Shown here in pieces: positions 56,709 through 64,000 of a stretch of 64,000 nucleotides of DNA. A program made the position numbers and the translations under genes. The notes under the pieces are model-generated. The model searched no databases. It was not told the DNA's origin and saw nothing but the letters and a program-made list of their open reading frames with translations. The stretch is from contig NZ_JASCIS010000005.1 in assembly GCF_029968015.1 (NCBI RefSeq), positions 217,332 through 281,331 of the forward strand. Direction: 5' to 3'. Positions within the stretch are counted from its first letter, which is position 1. Every line of letters begins with the position of its first letter. Source of the DNA: Streptomyces luteolus (lineage in GTDB: Bacteria > Actinomycetota > Actinomycetes > Streptomycetales > Streptomycetaceae).

Positions 56709-57566
56709 TCAAGGACGAGGACGAGGTTGAAGCGCGTTCACGGTGGGCTGCGTGTCACCGTTGTCCGCGTCCAGGCCCGCGAGCAGGCGCAGCCCGTCCT
56801 CGGAGGGGCTGCCGGGGGCCGCGGACAGCACGAGCAGCTCCATGCCTGATTCGTCCGGTAGGGCGAAGTTCTCCTGGTGCAGTTCCAGCAGTCCGACCAG
56901 CGGGTGTCGGTACGCCTTGCGGCCATGTGTGCGGGCGCGCACGTCCGCGCGGGCCCAGAGGCGGCGGAAGCGCTCGCTGCCCATCGCCAGCTCGCCGACG
57001 AGCGAGGCCAGGCGGGGGTCATCGGGGTATTTGCCGGCGGCCAGGCGCAGGTGCCCGACGACGTCGAGAGTGCACGTCTCCCAGTCCGCGTAAAGGCCAC
57101 GCTCGGCCTCCTCGAGGAAGATGTGCCGGGCGGTGTTCAGGCCCGGTATCGGCAGGCCGAAGAGGAGCCCCGCGAGGCGGTTCCCGGCGAGCACGTCCAG
57201 GCGGTGGTCCATGATCAGCGCGGGTGCGTCGGTGACCAGGTCGAGGACGCGCAGCAGCTCCGGCCGGACCCGTCCGCCCGGCGCCTTCGCCCGGCGGCGG
57301 CGCTGCCGCGCGAGCCGGTCAAGGTGCCCGCGTTCGGTCTCGTCGAGGCCGAGGACGCGGGCGAGCGCGTCGAGGACCTGCTCGGAGGGCTGCGTCGCGC
57401 GCCCCTGTTCCAGGCGTACGTAGTAATCCACGCTGACTCCGGACAGGTGCGCGACCTCTTCGCGGCGCAGCCCTTCGACCCGGCGGCGGCTGTCGGTGGG
57501 GATGCCGACGGCCGCCGGGTCGACCCGGGAACGCCGCGTCCGCAGGAAGCTCGCAAGATCGTCCAT
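56709..57566 (-). CDS. XRE-family regulator with MmyB-like ligand domain
   Basis: 285 residues. Helix-turn-helix RREEVAHLSGVSVDYYVRLE followed by QGRATQPSEQVLDALARVL, then an MmyB-like PAS/ligand-binding domain (about 105-270: ALIMDHRLDVLAGNRLAGLLFG, HPLVGLLELHQENFALPD). ATG at 57566. Divergent from the quinone-reductase gene 139 bp away; genes of this kind usually regulate a neighbouring oxidoreductase or hydrolase. Some members bind fatty acids. Confidence 0.92.
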   Translation of the reverse strand: MDDLASFLRTRRSRVDPAAVGIPTDSRRRVEGLRREEVAHLSGVSVDYYVRLEQGRATQPSEQVLDALARVLGLDETERGHLDRLARQRRRRAKAPGGRVRPELLRVLDLVTDAPALIMDHRLDVLAGNRLAGLLFGLPIPGLNTARHIFLEEAERGLYADWETCTLDVVGHLRLAAGKYPDDPRLASLVGELAMGSERFRRLWARADVRARTHGRKAYRHPLVGLLELHQENFALPDESGMELLVLSAAPGSPSEDGLRLLAGLDADNGDTQPTVNALQPRPRP

Positions 57567-57705
57567 GCGTCTCAGTATGGGCTCGGTGGTGCCGGTGAAG
57601 GTGGCCCTGCTGGTACCAGGAAGTCCCGTCCGATGGAAGAGGCGCCCCTGAACGCCGGGCGACGCGGCTTACAGGATCGAGGGCAACCGATCCGAAGGAG
57701 TTCCC

Positions 57706-58485
57706 ATGAAGACGCTGATCGTCTACGCCCACCCGGAGCCGAAGTCGCTCAACAGCTCGCTGAAGGACCTCGCGGTGTCCACCTTGGAGGCCGCCGGGCA
57801 CGAGGTTCGGGTGAGTGATTTGTACGCGATGAACTGGAAGGCGGTCGTGGACGCCGCGGACTACGGCCCCGAAGCCTCAAGTCCGCTGAAGGTCGCCCGG
57901 GACTCGGGCCGGGCCTTCGACTCCGGGACGCTCACCCCGGACGTCCGCGCCGAGCAGGAGAAGCTGCTGTGGGCCGACACGATCATCTTCCAGTTCCCGC
58001 TGTGGTGGTACGCGATGCCGGCGATCCTCAAAGGCTGGGTCGACCGGGTGTTCACCTTCCACTTCGCGTACGGCGTCGGCGAGCACAGCGACACCAAGTA
58101 CGGCGAGCGCTTCGGCGAAGGCACCCTCGCAGGCAGGAAGGCCCTGCTGTCGGTGACCGCCGGCGGCCCGGAGTCCCATTACGCCGCCCGCGGGATCAAC
58201 GGCCCCATCGACGACCTGCTGTTCCCGATCCACCACGGCATCCTCTACTACCCGGGCATCGAGGTGCTGCCGCCCTTCGTGCTGTACGGCACCGACCGGA
58301 TGACGGGCGCGGATTATCCGGACGTCGCCAAGGCATGGGAGCAGCGCCTCCTCACCCTGGAGTCGACCGAGCCGATCGCGTTCCGGCGGCAGAACTTCGG
58401 TGACTACGAGATCCCCTCGCTGCACCTGAAGGAGGGGTTGGAGCCCTCGGGCCGCACGGGTTTCGGGCTGCACGTGCGCGGCTGA
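57706..58485 (+). CDS. NAD(P)H-dependent quinone oxidoreductase, flavodoxin-like fold (NQO1/MdaB type)
   Basis: 259 residues. MKTLIVYAHPEPKSLNSSLK is the FMN/FAD-binding start, EKLLWADTIIFQFPLWWYAM-type residues follow (QFPLWWYAMPA), then GWVDRVFTFHFAYG and LLSVTAGGPESHY. These are the flavin and quinone site motifs of the family. ATG at 57706 follows GAAGGAG. It would reduce quinones by two electrons. The divergent MmyB-type regulator is its probable controller. Confidence 0.93.
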   Translation: MKTLIVYAHPEPKSLNSSLKDLAVSTLEAAGHEVRVSDLYAMNWKAVVDAADYGPEASSPLKVARDSGRAFDSGTLTPDVRAEQEKLLWADTIIFQFPLWWYAMPAILKGWVDRVFTFHFAYGVGEHSDTKYGERFGEGTLAGRKALLSVTAGGPESHYAARGINGPIDDLLFPIHHGILYYPGIEVLPPFVLYGTDRMTGADYPDVAKAWEQRLLTLESTEPIAFRRQNFGDYEIPSLHLKEGLEPSGRTGFGLHVRG

Positions 58486-58605
58486 CAGCCGGTTCGCGCA
58501 CTCGCGTCGCGCCTCGCGCCTTGGGCCTTGCGCCTCGCGCCTCGCGCCTGTGCCGGGATCGCTCGAATCGTGACCCATCGGCACGGCAGAGATGGCTGCG
58601 GCAGG

Positions 58606-61492
58606 TCAGGGGACCTTGCCGGTGATGCCGTCGTCGCTGCCCGGCAGTAGCCATATCGCGCTCTCCCTCGCGTCCGAGCGGGGCACCGCAAGATCGGACT
58701 TTCCGTCGCCGTTGGCGTCGAACAGTTCCAGAAGCGAGTCCACGGCATCGGACCAGCCCACTTCGTCCGTGTTCCGCTCCGGTCCGGCGTCCACGGACTG
58801 CGCACGGGAGCCGGTCAGGCCGTCCTCGCCGCCACGCAGCACGATGATGGTTCCGGCGCTGCCGACGTCTCGCGCGTCGTCGCCGAAGTCGCCGACCGCG
58901 ATGTCCGCGTAGCCGTCGCCGTTGACGTCACCGGCCGCCAGGGAGCTACCGAATGCCTCGTACTTGCCCTTCTTCTCTCCCGGTACGCCCTTGGTGTCCT
59001 GGTCGATCCGGATGCTCCGCGCCTCCGCCCGGCCTGGTCCCTTCGGGTCGCCATGCAGCACCGTGACGGTGCCGCCGGGGTCGTTGTCCTGTCCGTGTCC
59101 GGGCAGCTCCCCCAGCACCAGGTCGCCGTAGCCGTCGTTGTCGACGTCGCCGACGGTCGCGGTGTCGCCGCCCGCGAAGACCTCGCCGCCCTGCGTGAAG
59201 CCTTCCTTGCCGCCCGCCATGAAGTGGCCCAACTCGGGCTCGTCGTAGGTGAGCGCGTCTTCGTACTGGTGGAGGCTGACCAGGTCGTCGATGCCGTCGC
59301 CGTTGAGGTCACCGGCGATCACGTCCATCACGTCCATCCGCTCAGGCACGTCGGGTGTCGGGACGGCGGCGGTCCGGGCGGGCTGGCCTTCCCGGCTGAA
59401 CGGCCCTTTCAGCAGGCCCTTTTCGTGCTCGACGCCCAGCACCAGGTCCGCCTTCCCATCGCCGTCGAAGTCGCCCGCCGCGGTCTGCCCGTACTCCAGA
59501 TCGCCGGGTACGTCCTTGACGTACGTGGCGGGCGCGCCCTCGCCGATGCCCTCGCTCGAACCGAAGAGCATGATGAGGCCGCGCTCGTCCTCGGCGTCGT
59601 TGTCCGAGGCCTTCTTCTTGTTCACGGTGACGGCGAGGTCGGTGTAGCCGTCACCGTCGAAGTCGCGGGCGAGTGGCCGCCCGCCGAAGCCCGCGCCCTC
59701 CACCGCTTCGCCCGGCACTCCCGCGTCGTCCTGCGTGATCCGGTCGCGCCGGCCGGCCGGCGGGCTCCGCGCCGTCGGCCCCGTACTGCACGGCCGCGTA
59801 CCCGGCCTCCGGTTCGCTGCCGGCATCGCCTCGGCTGCCGTCCAGCGCGAGGTCGGCGTGGCCGTCGTCGTCGAAGTCGGCCTCCGCGGCGGTTCCGGCG
59901 GGACCCGTGGGCGCGTCGCCGGTGGAGCCGGACCGGCTCGGGCCGGTGTTGTCCGACGAGCCGTCGGCCTCGTCGTCCGCACCGTTTCCGCCTTTGCCGC
60001 TGAAGTCCTCCGGTGTGAGCGACCGGGCGTCCTTGCCGGTCAGTCCGTCGTCCGTGCCGTGCAGCACGCGCACCTCGCCGGTGTCCTCGTCCTCACCGGG
60101 CGCCCCGGCCGCGAGGTCGGCGTGGCCGTCGCGGTCGGTGTCGACAAGGCGGACGGCCTCGCCGAAGCCGTCCTTGGTCTCCGGGGCGTCCCGCTTGCCG
60201 CCGGTGGCCTGGTCGACGAGCTGCGCGCCCTGTCCGGACAAGCCCTCTTCGCCGCCCTTGAGGAGGACGACGGCGCCGGCTCCCTTCTGCTTGGCGTCGT
60301 GCTGCCCCGGCAGCTTCTTGCCGGTACGGGCAGCGCCGGGATGGCCTACGGCGACGTCGTCGCGGCCGTCGCCGTCCACGTCGCCGACGGCGAGCGCGGC
60401 ACCGAACTCGGAGCCTTCCTTGCCGCGCCCCGGCACGCCCTCGGTGTCCCGGTCGATCTCCGTGTGCCTGCCGCCCTCGCTCTGCGGCAGCGGGCCGTCC
60501 TTCGAGCCGTAGAACACCTCGACCGGTCCGCTCACGGCGCTGTCCGCGGCGGCGCCTTCGGGGTGGCGGCGCAGGACAAGGTCGGCGAAGCCGTCGTTGT
60601 CGACGTCGCCCACCGCGGCGTTGGCGATGCCCGGCAGGACCGAGGTCTCCGGGTCGCCCAGGCCACCGCTGCCGCCCGGCACGTACGCCGTGTACTTGCC
60701 GCCGCCCCCGATGCCGTCGTCGGACTGCTCCACGCTGATCAGGTCATCCGCGCCGTCGCCGTTCATGTCGGCGGCGTAGGCGCCCGAGAAGCCCGTGCCG
60801 GCGCCCGCCCGCGGCACCCGGTCGGTGTCCGCCGCCTTGCCGTCCCGGCTGAACGGCCCCTTGAGCAAGGCCTTTTCGCCGCTGGCCCGCACGACCAGGT
60901 CGTCGGAGCCGTCGCCGTCGAAGTCACCGGCCACGAGCGTGTGATCACTCGTACCGTCACCGATGCTGAAGTCGTCGGGCACGTGGTGGAGGTACGTGCC
61001 GGCGCCGGCGTCGGCCGACAGGCCGTCCCGCGAGCCCCACAGCACCAACAGACCGCTCTTGGCGCCCGTCTCGTCCTGCTCCTCGACGACCTGCACATCC
61101 GCGACGAGGTCGGTGTGACCGTCGTCGTTCAGATCGGCGGTGGCGGTGTGGCGGGCGAACCCGATCCCGTCCCCGTCGCGTTGCGGCGCCGACGTCACGT
61201 CCTGCCGGATCACCTGCCGTCGCCCGTCGCCGCGGGCGCCGTAGGACACCTCAACGCGGTCGTCGGAGGCGGCCGGACTTACCAGGTCCGCGTACCCGTC
61301 GCCGTCGAAGTCCGGCCACGCCGCACTGGCCGACGCCGCGCTCGCCTTCTCGGGCCCGGCATCGCCGACGCCCCACCACACCAGTGTCGCGACCACTGCC
61401 GCCGCCACCGTCGCGGCCAGCAAGGCGATGGTCCGGGCGGTGCCGGTGCGTGCGGCGGCCGCCGCTTGTATGACCGAGCCCAGGTCGCGCAC
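58606..61492 (-). pseudogene. FG-GAP (integrin-like) repeat protein, frameshifted at a CCGG repeat
   Basis: Read through the break, one membrane-anchored protein of about 960 residues. GTG at 61492 (GGAGG upstream) gives VRDLGSVIQAAAAARTGTAR, a membrane helix (TIALLAATVAAAVVATLVWW) and then many FG-GAP/VCBS repeats with calcium-type DFDGDGYADL loops. Near 59755 the frame leaves the family (…GAEPAGRPARPDHAG, stop at 59651), while another frame picks it up exactly (AGRRDRITQDDAGVPGE…) to 58606. Removing one CCGG from the three at 59749-59760 restores the frame. FG-GAP proteins form surface beta-propellers for binding. It could also be a sequencing error. Confidence 0.8.
59749..59760. repeat. 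tetranucleotide repeat (CCGG)3 at the frameshift
   Basis: Three CCGG units inside the FG-GAP gene. Two units give an open frame of full length; three give the observed break. Confidence 0.85.
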
Positions 61493-61668
61493 GAGTCCTC
61501 CAATGCAGCGTGCTTCAACGGCAGGTCGGCGTGGTCCGCTTGGTCCACGGCGACCCAGATGAGAACCCTGCCCCCAGGCCTCGGGACGAAGGCAAGTCCC
61601 AAATGGCCCACGGCGACAGTTTCCTCCCCACCTGAAGCCAGGAGTGTTGCGGAACGGTGACGGGCCGC

Positions 61669-61696
61669 TCAGCCGAATCTCAGATTCCGGCTGAGG
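61669..61696. terminator. bulged hairpin CTCAGCCGAATCT / AGATTCCGGCTGAG
   Basis: A 13-bp stem with a single bulged base and essentially no spacer, so the real loop would use the inner pairs. It lies about 177 bp upstream of the frameshifted FG-GAP gene. It may be a leftover terminator. Confidence 0.4.
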
Positions 61697-61741
61697 GGGG
61701 AACAACGACCGGCCGCTGCCGTGCCCGGATGGCCTCGCCGG

Positions 61742-61785
61742 AACTCATCCCTCCGTAGCCTCCAACTCGTCCCTCCGTAGCCTCC
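61742..61785. repeat. 22-bp tandem duplication
   Basis: AACTC(A/G)TCCCTCCGTAGC plus CTCC is present twice in a row with one base different, in non-coding DNA. Confidence 0.85.
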
Positions 61786-62222
61786 GGACACGCCCCGCCG
61801 TCCCGCTGGTGGAAAGCTCGCCGTCCCAGGCGTGACCGTGGTCGTCCGGGCGCTTGGGCTTACCCGTAGGTGACGGCGTGGAGTGCCGGCGTGTTGACGG
61901 GGGCAGCCGAGCAGAGCCGCGCGCCCATGGGCATCGATCAGAGGGAGTCCCGGCGAGGCGATGGGCAAACCTGGCGTCTTGGGCAAGCCGCCGGCGGGCC
62001 GCCTCCCATCGAATCAGTGAGCTGCCCTGTCAATGTGCCCGTCAAGGCACTAGCCACGCTCGTATCCCCTGGCGGGCCGGGACTCGACAGCGTCTGGTTC
62101 GAGGACACCGACGGGACGGTCACAGCCACGAGCGGCAGCGCGGCACGATGTGACGGGAGGACCAACGCGTACGGGAACCGCACCTGTTGCCGAACTGGGC
62201 GCCCCCGGGGGCATATGGCTCT

Positions 62223-63746
62223 TCAGCCGTCCAGGTCCTTCAGGCCGAGTTCCGCGCGTGTGTAGCGGTGGGTGTCGGGCGTGCGCAGCCCGTCTTTGCC
62301 GCCGGGCAGGTACCAGTAGTCGCCGTGGGGGTTCTGGCCGTCCGCGGTGCCGGTGGCGAGGACGTCGGTGTGTCCGTCCTGGTTCGCGTCCAGGAGTTGG
62401 AGTTGTGCGCCGAAGTCATCGCGGCTGCCGGAGCCCCGCGTAAGCGTCCCGTCCTCAAGTCCCGGAGTGTCCAGGTCGATTGCCTGAATCGGGCGAAGCC
62501 GAACGCCGGGGCCGCGCTCGGCCACCTGGATGCGTCCCCGTGCATCGGTCGGGCCGAAGTGCACGGTGGAGATGAACTCGGCCTTTTCGTCCCCCGTCAC
62601 GTCACCGGAGAGCAGCGGGGTACCCACGTCGCCCTCAGCGGTCAGCGGAAACGTTCCTTCCCGCAGCCCATCCGGTCCTCCGCGCAGGATCTGCCGCACG
62701 CCCGGGCGCGGGAGGATGTCGGGGTAGCCGTCACCGTCGAAGTCCACTCCGGTGCGCACCTCGGTCTTGTCGGTGGTCCAGACCGAGGCATGTTGCCCGA
62801 TCTGCTGCGTCAGTTCGGTATCCAGCACAGGACCCTCGGGCGTGCCGCGGAAGTACTGCACGGGAGTGGGCGGTGCGTCTTCGTCGTACTCCTTGGGGCC
62901 GTAGTCGCTGGGTATGAGGAGGTCGGTGCGTCCGTCCTGGTCGAAGTCGGCGACCACCGGCGGGCCTACCGTTTGGTGGGGCGCCTGGGGGCTGGTCTTG
63001 AACGTCCTGACCTGGGCGGGCTTTCCGGTGGCGCTCATCGGGCCGTACACCACCCGTGCGGGACGTCCGGCTGCGGAACCGGAGTCGATGAGGTCCAGGT
63101 GCCCGTCCCCGTCTATGTCTCCGACCGCACCCGCCACGAACGTGCCCGCGCGGTCGCCGTCGGGCAGGGCAATGGGCACCGGCCGGTTTCGCAGGCCGTC
63201 CGGGCTGCCGGGCAGTATCACCGCAGAGCTGCGGATCTTCGTGCCGTGGTCGGCATCGCCGTGTTCGGCATCGCCGTGTTCGGCATCGCCGTGTTCGGGA
63301 TGCCGCTGCGCGGCCACGTCCGTATAGCCGTCTCCGTTGAAGTCACCGGTGAGTACGGTGTCGTAACTCAACTTCGCTGCTGCTCTACGGGAGTCCTCCG
63401 TACCGTGGCCTGGCGTCAGCGGGCGACCGGTGGGACGCAGGCCCGAGGGCCCGCCGCGGAAGACCATGATCGCGCTGCGGGCGGTTGCAGGGCCTTCGTC
63501 GTCGCTGTAGTTGCGCTGAATGCTGACGGCATCGGGATAACCGTCCTTGTCGAAGTCCGGCGGCCCATTTCTCGCCGGTGCCTTCGCAGCCGGCTGTCGC
63601 CGCCACTCGTCCCCAGGGTTGTAGTCACGCTCGAACCACTGCACGGCGCCCACCCCCACCAGCACCACGAGCAGCAGGACGACACACCCCGGGAGACACG
63701 AAGTCCGCGGCGAACTCTGCGGGTCACCATGAATTGCTGCCGTCAT
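62223..63746 (-). CDS. FG-GAP (VCBS) repeat protein, membrane-anchored
   Basis: 507 residues. One membrane helix near the start (about 18-37, LPGCVVLLLVVLVGVGAVQW), then tandem FG-GAP repeats with DxDxDG calcium loops (DFDKDGYPDAV, DFNGDGYTDV, DIDGDGHLDL, DFDQDGRTDLL, DFDGDGYPDIL, DANQDGHTDVL). It is expected to sit outside the membrane as a beta-propeller. An EHGDA repeat is encoded by a 15-bp tandem. It is a paralogue of the frameshifted neighbour but shorter and intact. Confidence 0.9.
   Translation of the reverse strand: MTAAIHGDPQSSPRTSCLPGCVVLLLVVLVGVGAVQWFERDYNPGDEWRRQPAAKAPARNGPPDFDKDGYPDAVSIQRNYSDDEGPATARSAIMVFRGGPSGLRPTGRPLTPGHGTEDSRRAAAKLSYDTVLTGDFNGDGYTDVAAQRHPEHGDAEHGDAEHGDADHGTKIRSSAVILPGSPDGLRNRPVPIALPDGDRAGTFVAGAVGDIDGDGHLDLIDSGSAAGRPARVVYGPMSATGKPAQVRTFKTSPQAPHQTVGPPVVADFDQDGRTDLLIPSDYGPKEYDEDAPPTPVQYFRGTPEGPVLDTELTQQIGQHASVWTTDKTEVRTGVDFDGDGYPDILPRPGVRQILRGGPDGLREGTFPLTAEGDVGTPLLSGDVTGDEKAEFISTVHFGPTDARGRIQVAERGPGVRLRPIQAIDLDTPGLEDGTLTRGSGSRDDFGAQLQLLDANQDGHTDVLATGTADGQNPHGDYWYLPGGKDGLRTPDTHRYTRAELGLKDLDG
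63251..63295. repeat. 15-bp tandem repeat in the FG-GAP gene
   Basis: Three identical copies of CGGCATCGCCGTGTT, encoding repeated EHGDA between two FG-GAP blades. In-frame, so length can vary without loss of function. Confidence 0.95.
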
Positions 63747-63794
63747 CGCAGCAGCCTAAGGGCACGTGCGGTTCCTCCGTCCTGTGAGGGCCCT

Positions 63795-63869
63795 GACCGT
63801 AAGCCGATGGCGCAGGTCGCCAGGGATCTGGGCGTCGGCGAGGGGACTTTGGGGACGTGCATGGCCTGA
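63795..63869 (+). mobile_element. transposase fragment (helix-turn-helix start of an IS3-type orfA)
   Basis: A 24-residue run with KPMAQVARDLGVGEGTLGTC and a stop resembles the first helix-turn-helix of IS3-family transposase proteins (…QVARDLGI.EGTLGNW). There is no start, no catalytic part and no clear terminal repeats. It reads as a scrap left by an old insertion upstream of the FG-GAP gene. Confidence 0.5.
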
Positions 63870-63894
63870 GCGAGGTGGCCAGTTGCGTCAACTA

Positions 63895-63914
63895 CCCCTC
63901 GCTAAAGCGAGGGG
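63895..63914. mobile_element. palindrome resembling an IS200/IS605-type end
   Basis: CCCCTCGC-TAAA-GCGAGGGG, preceded by TCAACTA (63888-63894) and followed by CTTG. Hairpins of this form (TCAACTA-CCCC…GGGG-CTTG) are found at ends of IS200/IS605 and TnpB-only elements. The element itself would lie beyond 64000 or be lost. A simple terminator is the alternative. Confidence 0.45.
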
Positions 63915-64000
63915 CTTGCACAGCGGGCGCCACTGGCTGTGGCGGTGCGCTTGCGTCCAGTCCCGTGCCCGGTTCTCGGGTGTGGGGCAGGGGCCGTTGG

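Larger units (their letters stand above)
61493..62222. other. 730-bp intergenic region with hairpin and 22-bp repeat
   Basis: No gene is recognised between the two FG-GAP genes. Short open frames on both strands lack steady third-position GC and look non-coding. The region holds a bulged hairpin at 61669-61696 and a 22-bp tandem repeat at 61742-61785. It presumably contains the promoter of the frameshifted gene. Confidence 0.55.

Noticed and set aside
59735..61660. A 641-residue plus-strand open frame
   Set aside because: Antisense to the FG-GAP repeats; its own Val/Asp/His-rich pattern only reflects them.
61854..62265. Small plus-strand ORFs between the FG-GAP genes
   Set aside because: Third codon positions lack the strong G/C bias of real genes here and no motif is recognisable.

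Overview
The window is high-GC actinobacterial chromosome and looks like Streptomyces. Third codon positions are almost all G or C. GTG and TTG starts are common, and genes overlap by ATGA or GTGA. The gene families are typical of streptomycetes: DUF5133, DUF6480, an MT0933-type small protein, an ECF41 sigma factor, FG-GAP proteins and F420-dependent oxidoreductases. I see no rRNA, tRNA, CRISPR array or replication origin. Most of the window reads as conserved chromosome; only about the last 10 kb (54.5-64 kb) shows clear decay and mobile-element traces.

Layout. 0-3.1 kb: an ABC exporter (permease cut by the left edge) divergent from a histidine kinase and response regulator, the usual arrangement of an envelope or drug sensing module. 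3.4-5.7 kb: a ROK regulator and a GntR/UTRA regulator converge on a 13-bp tandem repeat; the GntR gene has a DasR-like operator sitting on its own -35 box. 5.7-11.8 kb: ECF41 sigma factor, alpha/beta hydrolase, small proteins, a Tat-exported PhoD phosphatase with a possible PHO box, and a membrane-tethered ACT-GNAT protein. 11.9-17.7 kb: two sulfur-related genes (a Cys/Met PLP enzyme and a rhodanese), each divergent from its own Lrp regulator, with a DUF885 peptidase and an SDR between them. 17.8-26.6 kb: a hydrolase, an overlooked 33-codon secreted-peptide ORF, an sbcD-sbcC-EEP operon, YigZ and a degenerate MreB-like actin. 26.6-38.9 kb: DinB, CoA-binding, YbaK, XRE-cupin/EamA, LbH acyltransferase, gamma-carbonic anhydrase, DedA, a hotdog thioesterase, MFS, a spermidine synthase-like protein, patatin, AlkD and TVP38. 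39.1-52.3 kb: UppP, small proteins, apolipoprotein N-acyltransferase, an oxidoreductase, a FAD monooxygenase/TetR pair with twin operators, uracil-DNA glycosylase, an orphan ABC binding lipoprotein and two FabG-like SDRs. 52.5-53.7 kb: a HipA-like kinase overlapping a DUF3037 gene. 53.7-58.5 kb: DUF5133, DUF6480, a truncated HAD gene, an LLM F420 enzyme, a decayed redox enzyme and an XRE/NADPH-quinone reductase pair. 58.6-64 kb: two FG-GAP proteins, one broken by a 4-bp expansion, then a transposase scrap and a palindrome like an IS200/IS605 end.

Several pieces belong together. SbcCD is a DNA-end nuclease co-transcribed with a membrane EEP phosphatase. UppP, Lnt, DedA and the VanJ-like EEP protein all act on membrane lipids or cell-envelope carriers. 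Many regulators sit divergent to a single target with visible palindromes between them (GntR, XRE-cupin/EamA, TetR/monooxygenase). The most interesting unexplained items are the HipA-like/DUF3037 pair, the 33-residue peptide, the MreB-like protein with a lost phosphate loop, the pair of related ~60-residue proteins 33 kb apart, and the CCGG-repeat frameshift in the FG-GAP gene. Product names come from recognised motifs and were not checked against databases.
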